A DNA stretch of 64,000 nt from contig OY978102.1 of assembly GCA_963854735.1 (NCBI GenBank), positions 806,001 to 870,000 of the forward strand. Direction: 5' to 3'. The notes under the pieces are model-generated. The model was not told where the DNA came from, did not search any database, and was given only the letters and a program-made list of their open reading frames with translations. Positions 10,964 to 22,821 of the stretch are shown here, piece after piece. This DNA is from Marvania coccoides (lineage: Eukaryota > Chlorophyta > Trebouxiophyceae > Chlorellales > Chlorellaceae). The position numbers and the translations under genes were made by a program. Each line of letters starts with the position of its first letter. Within the stretch, counting starts at the first letter, position 1.

Positions 10964-13900
10964 AAGGTGGTGCAAAAGCCAGGGCCGGCGGGCCCCGGCA
11001 TTCGACATTATTTTGATTCGCGCAACATCGCGGGCCAGGTGAGCTTGCAAAACGCCGCGAAACTCCCCTTGTTCACCAACGTTTCCAAACTCGATCACTA
11101 ATTTCGCCCACTTTTTGGTGTTTGTGTAGCGCCCCGACCGAGAAAACGTCGCCGGGGAGGCCCCTGTGCACCGCGTCGACACCGCCGGTGCAGCGGCGCC
11201 GGCAGCTGCAGCTGCTCGCAACTTTCACCGCTCCGCTCCAGGAAAGGCAGGCGCCTTGGAGCTGCTGCCTGAGCCCGCTGCCGCTGACGCGGAACCCGAC
11301 TGCATTAATCTCAGTCAGGTGGAGTGGGTGGACCCCGCTGCAGCGTTCCCAGACCAGCTGCCATCCCCTGGCGGCGGTCCCATTGCAACCTTGCCTCAAC
11401 ACCAGACTTCCGCCAGTAAACACCGCCTCATGCAGGCAGCAGGCCAAGCGGCAGTTGCCCGGCCCTTGGCCGGTGGCAGCAGCGAGTTTTCCGACCGAGA
11501 CTTGGACGAAATCCTCGCAGCACCGCTCGCTGGAGGCTTTGGGGCGGCGGCAGCGGGAGGCGGGAACCTTCGCGACAGCCCCTGCGAGGCCCGCGCGCTG
11601 CACACCCCTGCCACAGGGCCCCGGAGGCTGCCTGGGTTCACGCGGTTTGAGAACCAAAACCGCGGCAGGCGGTTCTCAGGGCCGCTTGGCATGGGCGGCA
11701 TTGTGCTGCCGCCCAGCCGCGGCGGCGGCGGCGCCAAGCGCCCCGGCGGCGGGCCTGCGACCTCCTCCAAGAAGCGCAGGCACACGGCGCAGCTGGACGC
11801 CGTGCTGGAGTCCATTCTGCACACCACAGCGGCTGCAGAGGGCGGCGGGGACATGGAGGGAGGGGAAGGAGCAGGGGGTGCTGCTGCTGTGGCTGCTATG
11901 CCTGTCATCATGGAGGAAGGCTCAGGCGCAGCAGGGGAAGCTGCCGGCGTGGTGGGGCCGCCTGGGGCAGGCAGGAGCGGCTTTCACACGGCAGCACCCC
12001 AGCAGCAGCAGCAACAACAACAGCAACAGCAACAGCAACAGCAAAATCCAGCGGCAAATTCCGGTGCTGGTGGTGGTGGTGGTGGTGGTGGTGGTGGTGG
12101 TGGTGGTGGTGGGAACGCGGGGCCTCCCCGCGCTGCAGGGGCAGGAGCCAAAAATGGCGGCGGCGGCGGTGGTTTTCAAGCTGCGGTGGGCATCCCCCTT
12201 GCGAGAGCGATCAATGCATGGGAGAGCGCAACTACTGGCTCAGCGGGGGACCCTCCTCCGCCTACCCAGCCGATCAGCCCTGCAGACACGGGAGCTGCCG
12301 CTGTCGGGGAGCCGATGCTAGTGGATGCGCCGCCTCCGCAGCCGCTGCAAGCCCCTCCGCCTTCCCCCTACGACCCCAACGCCCCCCCCTCGCAGTCCCA
12401 CGACCCCCAGCGCCTGGCGCAGGCGGCGATTCAAGCCAACCACGCCGCTGCTGGTGGTGGTGCTGTTCCTCCGGCTGGAGTGGACTGGGGGGAGTTTGAC
12501 GATGGCGACGGCGACGGCGGCTTCGACATGGGGGCGCTGGAGGCGTTGGAGGCGGGCTTTTTGGCCAACAAAGAGAAAGAAAAGCAGTGGGGGGGGGCAA
12601 CTGCAGCAGCTGCAGCGGTTGGTGCAGGTCCTGGTAATGATGCGCCGCAGCAGGCAAAACAGGGGCAGCAGCAGCAGCCTCAGCAGGCGCGGCGTGTGGT
12701 GGGCGACCGGGCGATGGTTCACTACCAGATTCAGGCGGTGTGGGCCAACTGCCAGGGGCCCCAAGGCCCGGAGACCCAGCTCCAGCTCCACAACCCCTTT
12801 CTGGTGAGCAACACGCCCCTCCAATCGAAATAATACACCGACCAAATTACACCAAACATTTTACATGCTTTTTTCTCGAATTACGGCATTCTACCCATTT
12901 TTTTCCAACCCTCCATTTGTTATGCTGGTTTATGTTTGCTGCAGAACACCACCGTCATCTCCCACCTGCGCTCCCCTTGGGACGATGCCGATTTTCGAGT
13001 GGGCGATGCCGTCAACTTGGTGGTGCCCCGGATCGATGAGTTTCAGGGGCACTACCACTGCGCGCTGGGGGGCAACCTCCCCGGCCTGCTGGTGCACTTC
13101 CCCGACATCCTGCTGGGTGGCACCCGCATTGTAGGAGAGTCATACTGTTACGTTCCATTCGACGACGTTCTGTGCGGTGCCTCCCTCCTCTTGTGTCTAT
13201 GTTTGCATTCTTTTTCTACTTTCAAAGCTGTCCTTTCCATCCTAATTATTTATTTTTCTCTCTCAACCGTTTGACCTTATCTAAACGCGTACACTTTCCC
13301 CTCTTCTCGCTTCCGCAGGCGCCACTCATTGCACGCGCATTGGGTACCTCTCTGAGCGCATCGCCTCAATCCCCGACGGCCCCCTCGGCACCAGCGATAA
13401 ATGCACCAGGGGAAACATCTACCACTCCCTCTTCCAAGCCGCGCTGCCCTGGGCGCCGCGCGAGCGCACGCGGGTGCGGCTGGAGGCGTCGGCGCGGGAC
13501 ATCGCCACCGCTCGGCCTTTGGAGCTGCTGGACTCAGGGATGACTGAGGACGACGCGTTCACGTATCTGAAAGAGTCGGTGCCGTCCACGCTGGCGTTTA
13601 TGAACCGATTTGTGCGGCCGCAGCCCGGGGAGAGCGCAATTGCGTCGGCCGGTACCGTCATCGATTTAGACGGCTCTGGGCGGGAGGTGACGCGCCGGCT
13701 GGCCATCCCACAGGTATGTATTCGAAGTATTGTGCATTGCTTGTACTTATAGATGCTTTATCGCAATAATAAAATGCAGCATAAGCATTTTGGGCATCAT
13801 TTTTACAACTAATTTACACTTGTGTCTATCAATTTCGCTGCAGGTAATGGACATCGAGGAGTACATTGCGGCGCCCAAGTACGGTCTCAAGGGCTACGTG

Positions 13901-16498
13901 GACGCCAGCGTCGAGGTGGTGCTGGCCGGGGGGCCCCAGGGCGAAGAGCGGGCGGTGGCTCCGCTGGAGCTCAAAACCGGCAAAGACAAGCCAGACGACA
14001 AGGCGCAGGTAAGAGAAGACGCTTGTGTACTTAGGCTATTTTTTTATATACATTTTCACCGCACAAAACATTGATTAGTAATAAACAATAATCTCTTCGT
14101 TATTGTTCATTTATTGCAGGTTCTGCTGTACCTGCTGCTCATGGAGGCGCGGTACGGCCACCCCCTGCGGTGGGGGGTCCTCATCCACAAGTCAGAGGCC
14201 AAGCACCCCAAGCTGGTGGCCCGCCAGGAGAGCCAACTGAACGCCGTGATGGCGGCGCGCAACCGACTGGCTGCCGCCCTCTCCCGACGGGAGCTGCCCC
14301 CCCTGGCGGCGATGAAATCCAAGTGCAAGTGGTGCTATGCGCGGCGGGAGTGCATGCTGACGCACGCGGGGCTGCAGGGGGGCACAGAGGAGCAGTTTCT
14401 GGAGGGGCTCATGGCAGGGCGGAGCCGCGAGGAGCTGGCGGCCGCCTACCGCGGGGAGACGGCGCACCTGACGCCCGGCGACCGTGCATTTTTGGCGCAC
14501 TGGACGGGGCTGCTGGACCTGGAGGAAAGAGCGTCGAGGGAGAGCAGCAAAGCCGAGGCGTGGGTGATGACTGGAGACGAACGGGAAGCCACTGGGCGCT
14601 GCGTGGCGGGGCTCACTATTACTGCAGTTGCCCCCCACGAGGCCGGGGGGTGGCTGTACACCTTCTCCAAGGCTGAGGGGTGCGAGGGCGCGGAGGAGGC
14701 GGCGGCGGCATTCCCCCCCGGAGAGATGCTGATGCTGGGGGTGGACGGGCAGCACGCGGGGGTTGCGAGGGCGCATCTGTACAGCGCCTCCGCGGCGGGG
14801 CTGGTGGTGCACGTGGCCAAGGCTCTGCGCCGGGGGTTGCTGTTTCCTGCTGGCGCCAGCAGCAGCGTCGGTCCTGGTCCTGTTGGTGCTGCTGGCCCTG
14901 CTCGGGTAGTGAATCTGGCAAACAATGCTGCGCTGGAAGGCGCGGGGCAGCTCCAGCTCCAGCAGCAGCCTGCAGGGCCGCCGTTTTGCGACCCTTTGCT
15001 GCGGTGGCGGGTGGACAAAGAGGACATCACGACCACCGTGCCGCGCATGCGGGGCTTCCTGTACGCGCTGTTTGCGCGCGGGTGCGACGACCCGGAGGTG
15101 GACCCCGCAGCCTCCCCCGCGGGTCGGCTGCGGCGGCTAATAGTTGAGCTGGACCCCCCCCGCCCGCCCCCGGCGGAGCTGGAGCCGGCTGCAGCGGCTG
15201 CCGTGGCCGCGGAGGTGTCCGCACTGAAGCTGAACGTGGAGCAGGCGCGGGCTGTGCACAGCGCGGTGGGCTCAGCCGACTACACGCTGGTTCTGGGCAT
15301 GCCAGGTGCCGGTAAAACAACTGCAGTGGTGGCCATGGTGCGGGCGCTCGCTGCGGCCGGGAAGCGCGTCCTGCTGACGTCCTACACCAACTCTGCCGTG
15401 GACAACGTGCTGCTGAAGCTGGCGAAGGCGGGAGACGTGCCTTTTGTGAGGGTTGGACGGGAGGGCCGTCTTCACCCGGATCTGCTGCCGTACACCCCCG
15501 GGGGCGAGCGTCACGGCTCCAAGACCACGCAACAGCTGGCGGATCTTGCGGACAGCGTGCGGGTGTGGGGTGTTTCCGCGCTGGGGGCCACCGACGCGTT
15601 GATTCGTCGCGTGGCGTTTGACGTGTGCATAGTGGACGAAGCGGGGCAAATCACGCTGCCTGCGACTCTGGGGGCCCTGCTGCGCGCTCCCAAGTTCGTG
15701 CTGGTGGGCGACCCCCACCAGCTGCCACCCCTTGTCACTAGCAAAGCGGCAGAGGAAGGCGGGCTGTCGGAGCCGCTGTTTGAGCGGCTGATGAAGGCCC
15801 ACCCCGCCGCGGTGGTGTCCCTCCCCGTGCAGTACCGCATGGCGGAGGCCATCCAGGTGCTGCCCAACCTGTTGACGTACGCCGGTCAGCTCCGCTGCGG
15901 ATGCAGCCGGATCGCCCGCTCCTCCCTGGCACTCCCCAGGTGGCGCCCCGCCCCCAGCATGACCAGCAGCTTCAGCACCAAAGCGTGGATCAACGCCGCG
16001 CTGGATCCCTCCCGCCACGTTGTATTTCTGGACACCGCAGCTTCTGGCCTTGGAGAGGTGGTGGCAGGTGAGGCAGTGACGAATCCTGGCGAGGCAGAGG
16101 TTGTGCTGGAAATGACGCGCGCGGCGGTGCGGGCGGGGCTGCCTGCGGACGGGCTGGGCCTGCTGTCGCCGTACCGTCGGCAGGTGGCGGTTCTTGAAGG
16201 CCTGACGCGCGCAGAGGCGGCGCTGGCGGGCGTGGAGTGCTGGACCGTGGACAAGGCGCAGGGGCGCGACAAGGACGCGGTATTTGTATCGTTAGTGCGG
16301 TCCAACGCGGAGCGCGACCCAGGGAAATTGCTGAAGGACCTGCGGCGGCTGAACGTCGCTATTACGCGGGCCAAGGCAAAGCTGGTGCTGGTGGGGGACA
16401 GCGGCACGCTGCGGGTGATCCCTGAGCTGGCGAGGCTGGTGGAGGAGTGCAGGGCGCGCGGATGGGTGCTGCCGCTGCCGCCCAACGCGGTGGGTTGA
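10964..16498 (+). CDS. DNA2: DNA2-like replication ATP-dependent helicase/nuclease
   Basis: Dna2 trims flaps during Okazaki-fragment maturation and resects DNA ends. Exons are 10964-11038, 11130-12803, 12945-13176, 13319-13713, 13844-14008 and 14120-16498: 1639 residues in one frame, with the initiator exon not found. The PD-(D/E)XK nuclease shows KGYVDASV and the catalytic LELKTG. Four iron-sulfur cysteines are present, one in HCTRIGYLSERI and three in CKWCYARREC. The SF1 helicase has Walker A GMPGAGKT at 15298, DEAGQ, GDPHQLPPL, QYRM and a C-terminal RLNVAITRAK. The roughly 600-residue N-terminal region is low-complexity, with polyQ and polyG tracts, and is much longer than in most relatives. 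Near its start GIRHYF resembles a degenerate PCNA-binding box. The donor at 13177 was chosen to keep frame; ATT|GT at 13130 looks better but breaks it. Confidence 0.93.
12001..12111 (+). repeat. In-frame CAG/CAA polyglutamine and GGT polyglycine tracts in Dna2 exon 2 of the window
   Basis: CAG/CAA codons from 12001 encode about 14 glutamines. After a short spacer (NPAANSGA), a (GGT)n run at about 12066-12110 encodes about 16 glycines. Both are in the Dna2 frame and may vary in length between strains. Confidence 0.9.
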
Positions 16499-17674
16499 GA
16501 GGGAGCAGCGAGAGAAGAAAGAAAATACGATGTGCACTAAAATGCAATATGTGTGAGTGTGTTGATGCCCCTTCCATATGCACGTGATAGAGTGATAAAT
16601 CCTTCGTTGCCTGATATAAAAAAATGAGCAATGTGTATTTGTAAACTCCCCCCCTTGAGCTTTTTCTTATGTTTGCTTTTATTCCCCTCACCTTCTTCTG
16701 TTCTATATTTTGAGTGAACGCATGAGAGCGAAGAAGTGTGTATTTCATAATCTACCACCCCTATTTCAAAGTCTACCTCAGCCTATGACGTATGTAACAC
16801 CTGAAATATATTTCGTTTGTTTGTGGAATTAGCAGAGAGAGCGCCAGGACTCGCTGTCAGCTGGAGTCTTGAATGGGTGTTTAGCCAGCTGGGTGACTGA
16901 CCAGGCATATTCGTTATCAACATCATCATCACCATGGAGCATTGTTGTTTGTTCGAGAGTTCAGTGGGCAGGGAAACCGAAGGCGGCAAGGGTAAAAAGA
17001 AAAGGTCAGCAAACAGAGTAGGCACGAGACGCCATAATGAACGTGTGATAGTACCATCAATGCATTTTGTTGTGTGCGGGTGTGGAGCAGGAGCAAGGAA
17101 GAGACATTAGGCATAATTAGCCCCCCACAGAGAGGAGAGGGGGATTGTGGAAAGCGAAACACAAGGCACACCATGCGGAAAGGGAAAATTGAGTTACATA
17201 ATCGCCTCAGTGGATGGTTAAGAAAAAAACAAGAGGGGGGAGTCTCTCTGGCTTGATTTCGGGATTAAAAAAGCATGGAGAGAGAGGACGTACAAATTTT
17301 CCGAGTTTCAAGAAAGAAAGGAGGAAAAGAAATATTAGATAGCCAATAACCGGCCTCCCAAAGGCACACCCTGGGCAGGGCTGTATAGTACGCCAGTTTT
17401 GGAGGGGCCCAAAAAGGAACGCAGAGGAAAAAATCAAGATACGTGGAGAAATACAGAGCGGCGGCCTTGTGCTTGGACAAAAATAAGAACGACTCGCCCT
17501 CGCTGTCTTCAAGGAAACGGAAAGTACCGAAGGGAACGGAAAAAGGAAGATGAACGGAAAAGCTAAGCTATGGTCAAAGAATAAAGTAAAAACAACGCCG
17601 AATAAGCAGGGTGGAAGCAGAAAACCAAGCGAATCTCTCTCTCATAACAGCCCCGTTGATTTTATTATTTCATT
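16499..17674. other. Intergenic region between convergent Dna2 and bZIP genes
   Basis: About 1.2 kb of AT- and purine-rich DNA with no convincing exon. It holds the 3' UTRs of both flanking genes; TGTAA occurs at about 16637 and 16792 on the Dna2 strand. No repeat or RNA gene was recognised. Confidence 0.5.
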
Positions 17675-20098
17675 TCATCGTTGGCAGCATGGCATAGGGG
17701 CCCCAGCCACACCAGAGCTGGTGCCGCCTGCGCAGCCACCCCTCTCACCCGCTGCGCTTCTGGCGGCTGCCGCTGCCGCCTCCCCCCGCCGTGACGCCAG
17801 CACGTTCGACAGCGCTAGAGCATCGCAGTGTTGGGGGTAGAGATTCACCATGTAGCGGGCTGCCTGCAAGGGGGTGAGTACCATGGACACCGTGGCGCAG
17901 TTGATGTCCATGGCGCTGCGCTGCTCGCGGCGGAGATTGTCTGCAGTTGAAGGCGTGAAATGGAACGGAACTTTCAGAATGCTTGGTCATTTTTTGGGGG
18001 GAAGCAAACACCCCCAAGAAACACCTTTAAAATGAAACTATTTTCTCATTAAAATCTTAATAATCCTTGACGCAAGTACTGTTGGTGTGGCTCTTCATCG
18101 GAGGGTATGTTCACCTTTAATGGCATCCAGCACCGACGCCAGCGCCGCATTGCTTTTTGCCATGGGCAGGTACCCGTACTGCGCGATGTTCTCCATGCGT
18201 CCCTCCAGAGTGTTGTCCTCCGCAGGGTTGCGCGAGTGGTGCGGCAGCATCTGCGCCATTGCCTCCAGGTTAAGCGCCTGCCGCTCCGCGTAGATCTCGC
18301 GCATCTTCTCCAGGTGGCTGTTGCGCAGCAGGATGAGCTGCTCCTCCTGCGAGGGCGTCAGGTGCATGGCCTCCAGCGCCGCCACGAAGCGGTCCTGCGC
18401 CGGGTGCTCTGCCGAAGACATCTGTGAAGGGTCGCCTGCAATGAGCTCCAAAACGCGGGCGCCCTCCGCGCGGATGGCCGCCTGGCATAGCTGGCAGGAC
18501 GTGCCCACGATCTGTGCCAGCTCCATCACAATTTCAGGGGGCACCGAGGTGCCCAACGGGTCAGCATCGTCTAAGCTGTGTTTCGTTATGTACTGCCGCA
18601 ACAGCTCGATCTGGTCCGCAAAGCCCGACTTAAAATCGATGCCGCTCAGGTCGCGAGGCAGCAGGTCGCACGGCACACTCGCCCGCTCCCCGTTGAACCC
18701 CCCAGTCGCCGCAGCTGACGCAGTGCCTGCCGCCCCTTCGCTGCCGCCAGACGGGCGCACCGCCCCCGTGACGCCTTCACTGGCCTCCGAGGGGCCGACG
18801 CCCCCGCCCAGAGAGGCGTCAGCGTGAGTGTCAAGCTCGACTTTTAGACGCTCGACTTCCCTCTCCCGATCGATCAACGCTCGCTGCAGCTCGTCGTTCA
18901 TGCCCTCCAGGATCTGGTTGCGCGCCGCCACAGTCTGCAGCTGCGCCAGCTCCAGCCGCAGCGCCTCCACCGTCTGTTCCATGTCGGAGAACTTTTGCTT
19001 CTTGCGCTCGCGGTACCTAGAAAACATAATAACATGATAAGAGAATATAATATGAGAATGAGAGACTATAAGAGAAGATAATACTAAGTAATGAGAGACT
19101 ATAAGAGAAGATAATACGAGAAACAATCGGAAAAGGAGGAGGGTTTAGTTTTATCTATTGTACAGTTTTGCAGAAAAACGTCATTTTTTTTCTCGTGTAG
19201 TGCATAATGATCAATATATGCATGCATCTCCTCACCGCTGCTGCGCAATCTTGTTGGCCTGCTGCTGCCTGGCGCTCTTTCCGCCGCGGCCGCCCCTCGG
19301 CTTGGCGCCGCCCTCCTCGGTGCTAGCAGGGCTGCCGTGGTTGTCTTCCGAGCTGGGCCGAGAAACAGTAGGGATCAAAACAGCCCTCGCTGCTCCACCG
19401 CCCATTCCTGGCGGCCTAATTCCCGCCAAAGCGGCGAGATTTGCTTGATACGCCGCAGCTTGTTGAGGCTGCATGGTTGCCAGGCCCGCCTGCTGCAGCA
19501 TTGCCGGGCTGATGCCTGCCGGCAGGCTGGTCCCCATGCCTCCGAGGAAGGGCGAGGGCTGCGCTGGCCCTGTGGGGCGGGGGCCGAGCGCTGGAAACTG
19601 CTGGAAGGCGCCGCTGAAGCTGGTTGCGACCTTCGCCTGCTTGGTAGCGGGGTCAATGGACACTGCACACGCGAAAGAGAATGAAAACAACTTGTGTGAG
19701 TGGGGGAAAACAATTCAAATCGACAGCATTGGAGGGATGTTCAGTGGAGAGGAGAGCCGCTGGGGGGAGCGGCTGCGAGGGAGCTGTCAAGTGTGAAAGC
19801 AGAAAGAGAGTGGCAATGGGTGAGGGGTAGAAGCGCTCACGTTCGGCTCCAGCACGCTTGCTTCTCTGCGTGAGTTCGGCAACATAGCTGCTGAAAAAAT
19901 CGTCCACGCTGTGCAGCCTGGAGGGGATTGCAAGTATATGTATGTGAGGTGCACAGGAGCTTGAACAAGCCATGGTGATCAGCCAGGAACTCACTCTTCG
20001 TTTGCAGCAAGAATCCCACTTAAGTCCAAATTGTCAAGGCTCTCCATGTTGATGGCGGGCATTCCATTTACGGTGGGAAGCCCGTTGCTGAGGTTCAT
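17675..20098 (-). CDS. TGA-like bZIP transcription factor with DOG1 domain
   Basis: Five exons (20098-19995, 19917-19841, 19662-19236, 19016-18115, 17940-17675) give 591 residues. The basic region spans a splice junction (ANKIAQQR|YRERKKQKF) and has the bZIP signature NxxAxxxYR. A leucine-zipper segment of heptads follows (VEALRLELAQLQTV ... ILEGMNDELQRAL). The C-terminal half is a DOG1 domain: FADQIELLRQYI, SPSQEEQ-type LTPSQEEQLILLRN, and the typical end LDAIKDNLRREQ ... LTPLQAARYMV. This layout is that of plant TGA factors, which bind TGACG elements; DOG1 domains can bind haem in some members. The N-terminus is Ala/Pro/Gln-rich and may activate or repress. The shared upstream region with the gene at 20416 is only 317 bp. 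Confidence 0.88.
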
Positions 20099-20415
20099 TT
20101 TTAGCTCGCTGTGAGTTATTTCGCCTCAAAAGATGTTATTTCATTTCATTAGCGTCTGCCGATCTAGCCGACTGGGGAGTGGCAATTTTACAATTTTTTA
20201 AATTGCTTCACCACGAAAACAGCCAGAACACGGCAAAAATAGCCATGCTAGACTCAGCGCCATTTTTTCATTTTTTTCGATGGTCTGGAAGAAAATAGTT
20301 TTGCAAAATTTGGTGATCCCACTGCTCATAATGCCACACGCTCGAATTCTTACAAGTATATGAATTATATACAATTTACTGCAGCAGCGCAGCGCTTACT
20401 TTTGTTTTTTGCTGA
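20099..20415. promoter_or_regulatory. Compact divergent promoter region (bZIP and GS-hydroquinone reductase)
   Basis: A 317-bp AT-rich interval between two divergent start codons, so both promoters must lie in it. No named element can be assigned from sequence alone. Confidence 0.5.
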
Positions 20416-22523
20416 ATGATCAAGTCGCTGCTGTCCATCTCAGCACGAAACCTGCCTTTACAGCACAAATTCCCAGCCTGTCGAGGCGCTTCCAAGCTCA
20501 ACCTGCCCCCTTCCAGATCCTCAACCCCGTTTCTCACCCCACGACACAGCCGCTCTCTCGTAACGATGGCCACTGCCGCTCCCACCAGCGGCACCCCTGC
20601 GGTCCGCACTGCGCTCGCTGAAGTCTCCTCCACCGGCGCTTTCGTCCGCAAAGACGCCAGCTTCCGCAATTTTATTGAAACGGGGGGCCGGTTTGAGCCG
20701 GAAGGCAAGTTTTTATAGCAAAACTAGTTTTTTTAAATATTTTCCCTTGCATTTTACGTCTTTTCTCTTCCTGGTTCCTCTCCTCCAGCCGGTCGCTACC
20801 ACCTCTACGTCAGCCTGGCGTGCCCCTGGGCCAGGTAAGAAGCTATTTGTGTACATTAATATCCCATAATTATATCTGGTAAAAATATTTTGAGTCTACT
20901 TTCCTTTTCTATTCGAATCTAGCCGCTGCGTCGCTGTGCTCAACATGAAGGGCCTGCAGGATGCTATCGGCCTGTCGGTGACCCACCCCACCTGGCAGAA
21001 GACCCGGCTGGACGACCCCAACGACGGCCACCAAGGTAAGTATGAATAAGTATAAATTGAGAATTGGGGGGGGACTTTGCGGTTTCAATAAAAAAAACCC
21101 TTTAATGCTATATGTCAACGGGTTTTCTCCCTTTTGTTTTTACAAATATTTGTTTATTTTGTAGGCTGGGCGTTCACCACCCCCGGGGATGCCCCCGTTT
21201 CCAATCCTGAAGGCCATGGCAGCTTCGGCCACGATGGGTGAGATTCTTTCAAATTTAAGTTTGATGCCGGGGAAACAGACAAATTACATGCACGCATTTG
21301 GTCGTTGGCTTGCTCAAGTTTCTTTCTTCGTCGCTACTTTCTTCTTCAGGTGCATTCCCGACCCGATCAACCACGCCAAGTTTGTGCGCGACCTGTGAGT
21401 TGGGAAGAAAGAAAACATCAAATCTCAACCCCAAAACAGCAGCACATCGATGCTCTACTAACAACACAATTGCTTAAAATAATGTCTTCCCCTTTACCAC
21501 CGCCGTCAAGATTATCACCCTTCTCACGCTCGCTTTAAAAACTGTTTTCAGGTACGATCTGGCTGGGGACACCAACGGCAAGTACACCGTGCCCATTCTG
21601 TGGGACAAGAAGGAGAAGACGGTGGTCAACAACGAGTCTTCTGAGATCCTTCGCATGCTCAACTCCGCCTTCAACGACTTTGCCGCCAACCCCTCGCTGG
21701 ACCTCTACCCGGAGGCGCTGCGGGAAGAGATCGACTCCGTGAACAAGTGGGTATACCACAGCATTAACAACGGGGTCTACAAGTGCGGATTCGCCACCAG
21801 CCAGGGTGAGTAAAATAATGATGACGTTGATACTTGCCTTTTTTTTTTGCTTTCTTGCTTTTTTGAAAGCTCCATACCATCAACACTAGAACTTGAAGCT
21901 TATTGTTAATAAAATATAGCGTGCAATCGTGCATATGCATTGCCTAATTAACATTTTATTAAATTTCCCATCACGCACTCTCCTCTCCTATTCACTCGCT
22001 TTCGAACGCCAACGTTATTTCCCTGCAGCCGCGTATGACGCCGCGTTTGAGGAGCTCTTCGCCGCCCTGGAGCGCGTCGAGGCCATCCTCTCCAAGCGCC
22101 GCTTCCTGGCCGGCGACATCATCACTGAGGCAGACATCCGTCTGTTCGTCACCCTCATCCGCTTCGACCCCGTCTACGTGGTATACTTCAAGACCGACCA
22201 CAAGGCCATTCGAGAGTGAGCAAAGCGCGCCGTATGCTGCAATATTAGAAAGGGTACTTTGGCGTCGGATATTATATTTTTTAATCTTTATCGATCGGTT
22301 CTGCGTGTGCAGGTTCCCTGCGCTGCGTGAGTACGTGCAAGACTTGTACTCGACCCCGGGGATTAAAGAAAGCGTCAACATTCAGCACATCAAGACCCAC
22401 TACTTCACGAGCCACCCCAAGCTCAATGCTTACGCCATCATCCCTGGGGGGTGCGACCCGTGGTGGGAGGAGCCCCATGGGCGCCATCGTATGAACAAGC
22501 AGGCGGTGGCATTCACGGTGTAA
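20416..22523 (+). CDS. Glutathionyl-hydroquinone reductase (ECM4/Xi-class GST), organelle-targeted
   Basis: Xi-class glutathione transferase that reduces glutathionyl-hydroquinones. Eight exons: 20416-20704, 20789-20834, 20923-21035, 21165-21237, 21350-21394, 21552-21804, 22029-22215, 22313-22523. The N-terminal thioredoxin-like part has the family signature [13 protein letters not shown], with the catalytic cysteine of the CPW motif. [48 protein letters not shown]-type [12 protein letters not shown] and the C-terminal [10 protein letters not shown] region all fit ECM4/YqjG proteins. The first 50 residues are basic and Ser/Pro-rich, suggesting a transit peptide; an internal Met about residue 51 could give a cytosolic form. 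Intron 1 has a GC donor (GAAG|GCAAGT) that frame and homology make unavoidable. TGTAA lies at 22672. Confidence 0.93.
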
Positions 22524-22821
22524 AGCGGTGTTCTTGTATGAAAATTTTACTTCATGAACCAAATTCTGTTTTTTCTCGTGCAAAATGCATTATTATCATA
22601 GAGGAACTTTTTCTCCCTTCTGCGTTGTTATATCTCCATTCTACCTGCGTGCACATAATCCTCCTCCTCCTTGTAATCTTTCGTTTCCTCCTCAAATTTA
22701 AATAAATACGTTGAAAAAATAATAATAAGATGGTTGAAAAATAAACGCATAAAAACGGAAATTGATTACGCTGAATAATGAGTTATAGTTCAGTGGTTAT
22801 TGTTCAGTGGCAATAGTCCCA

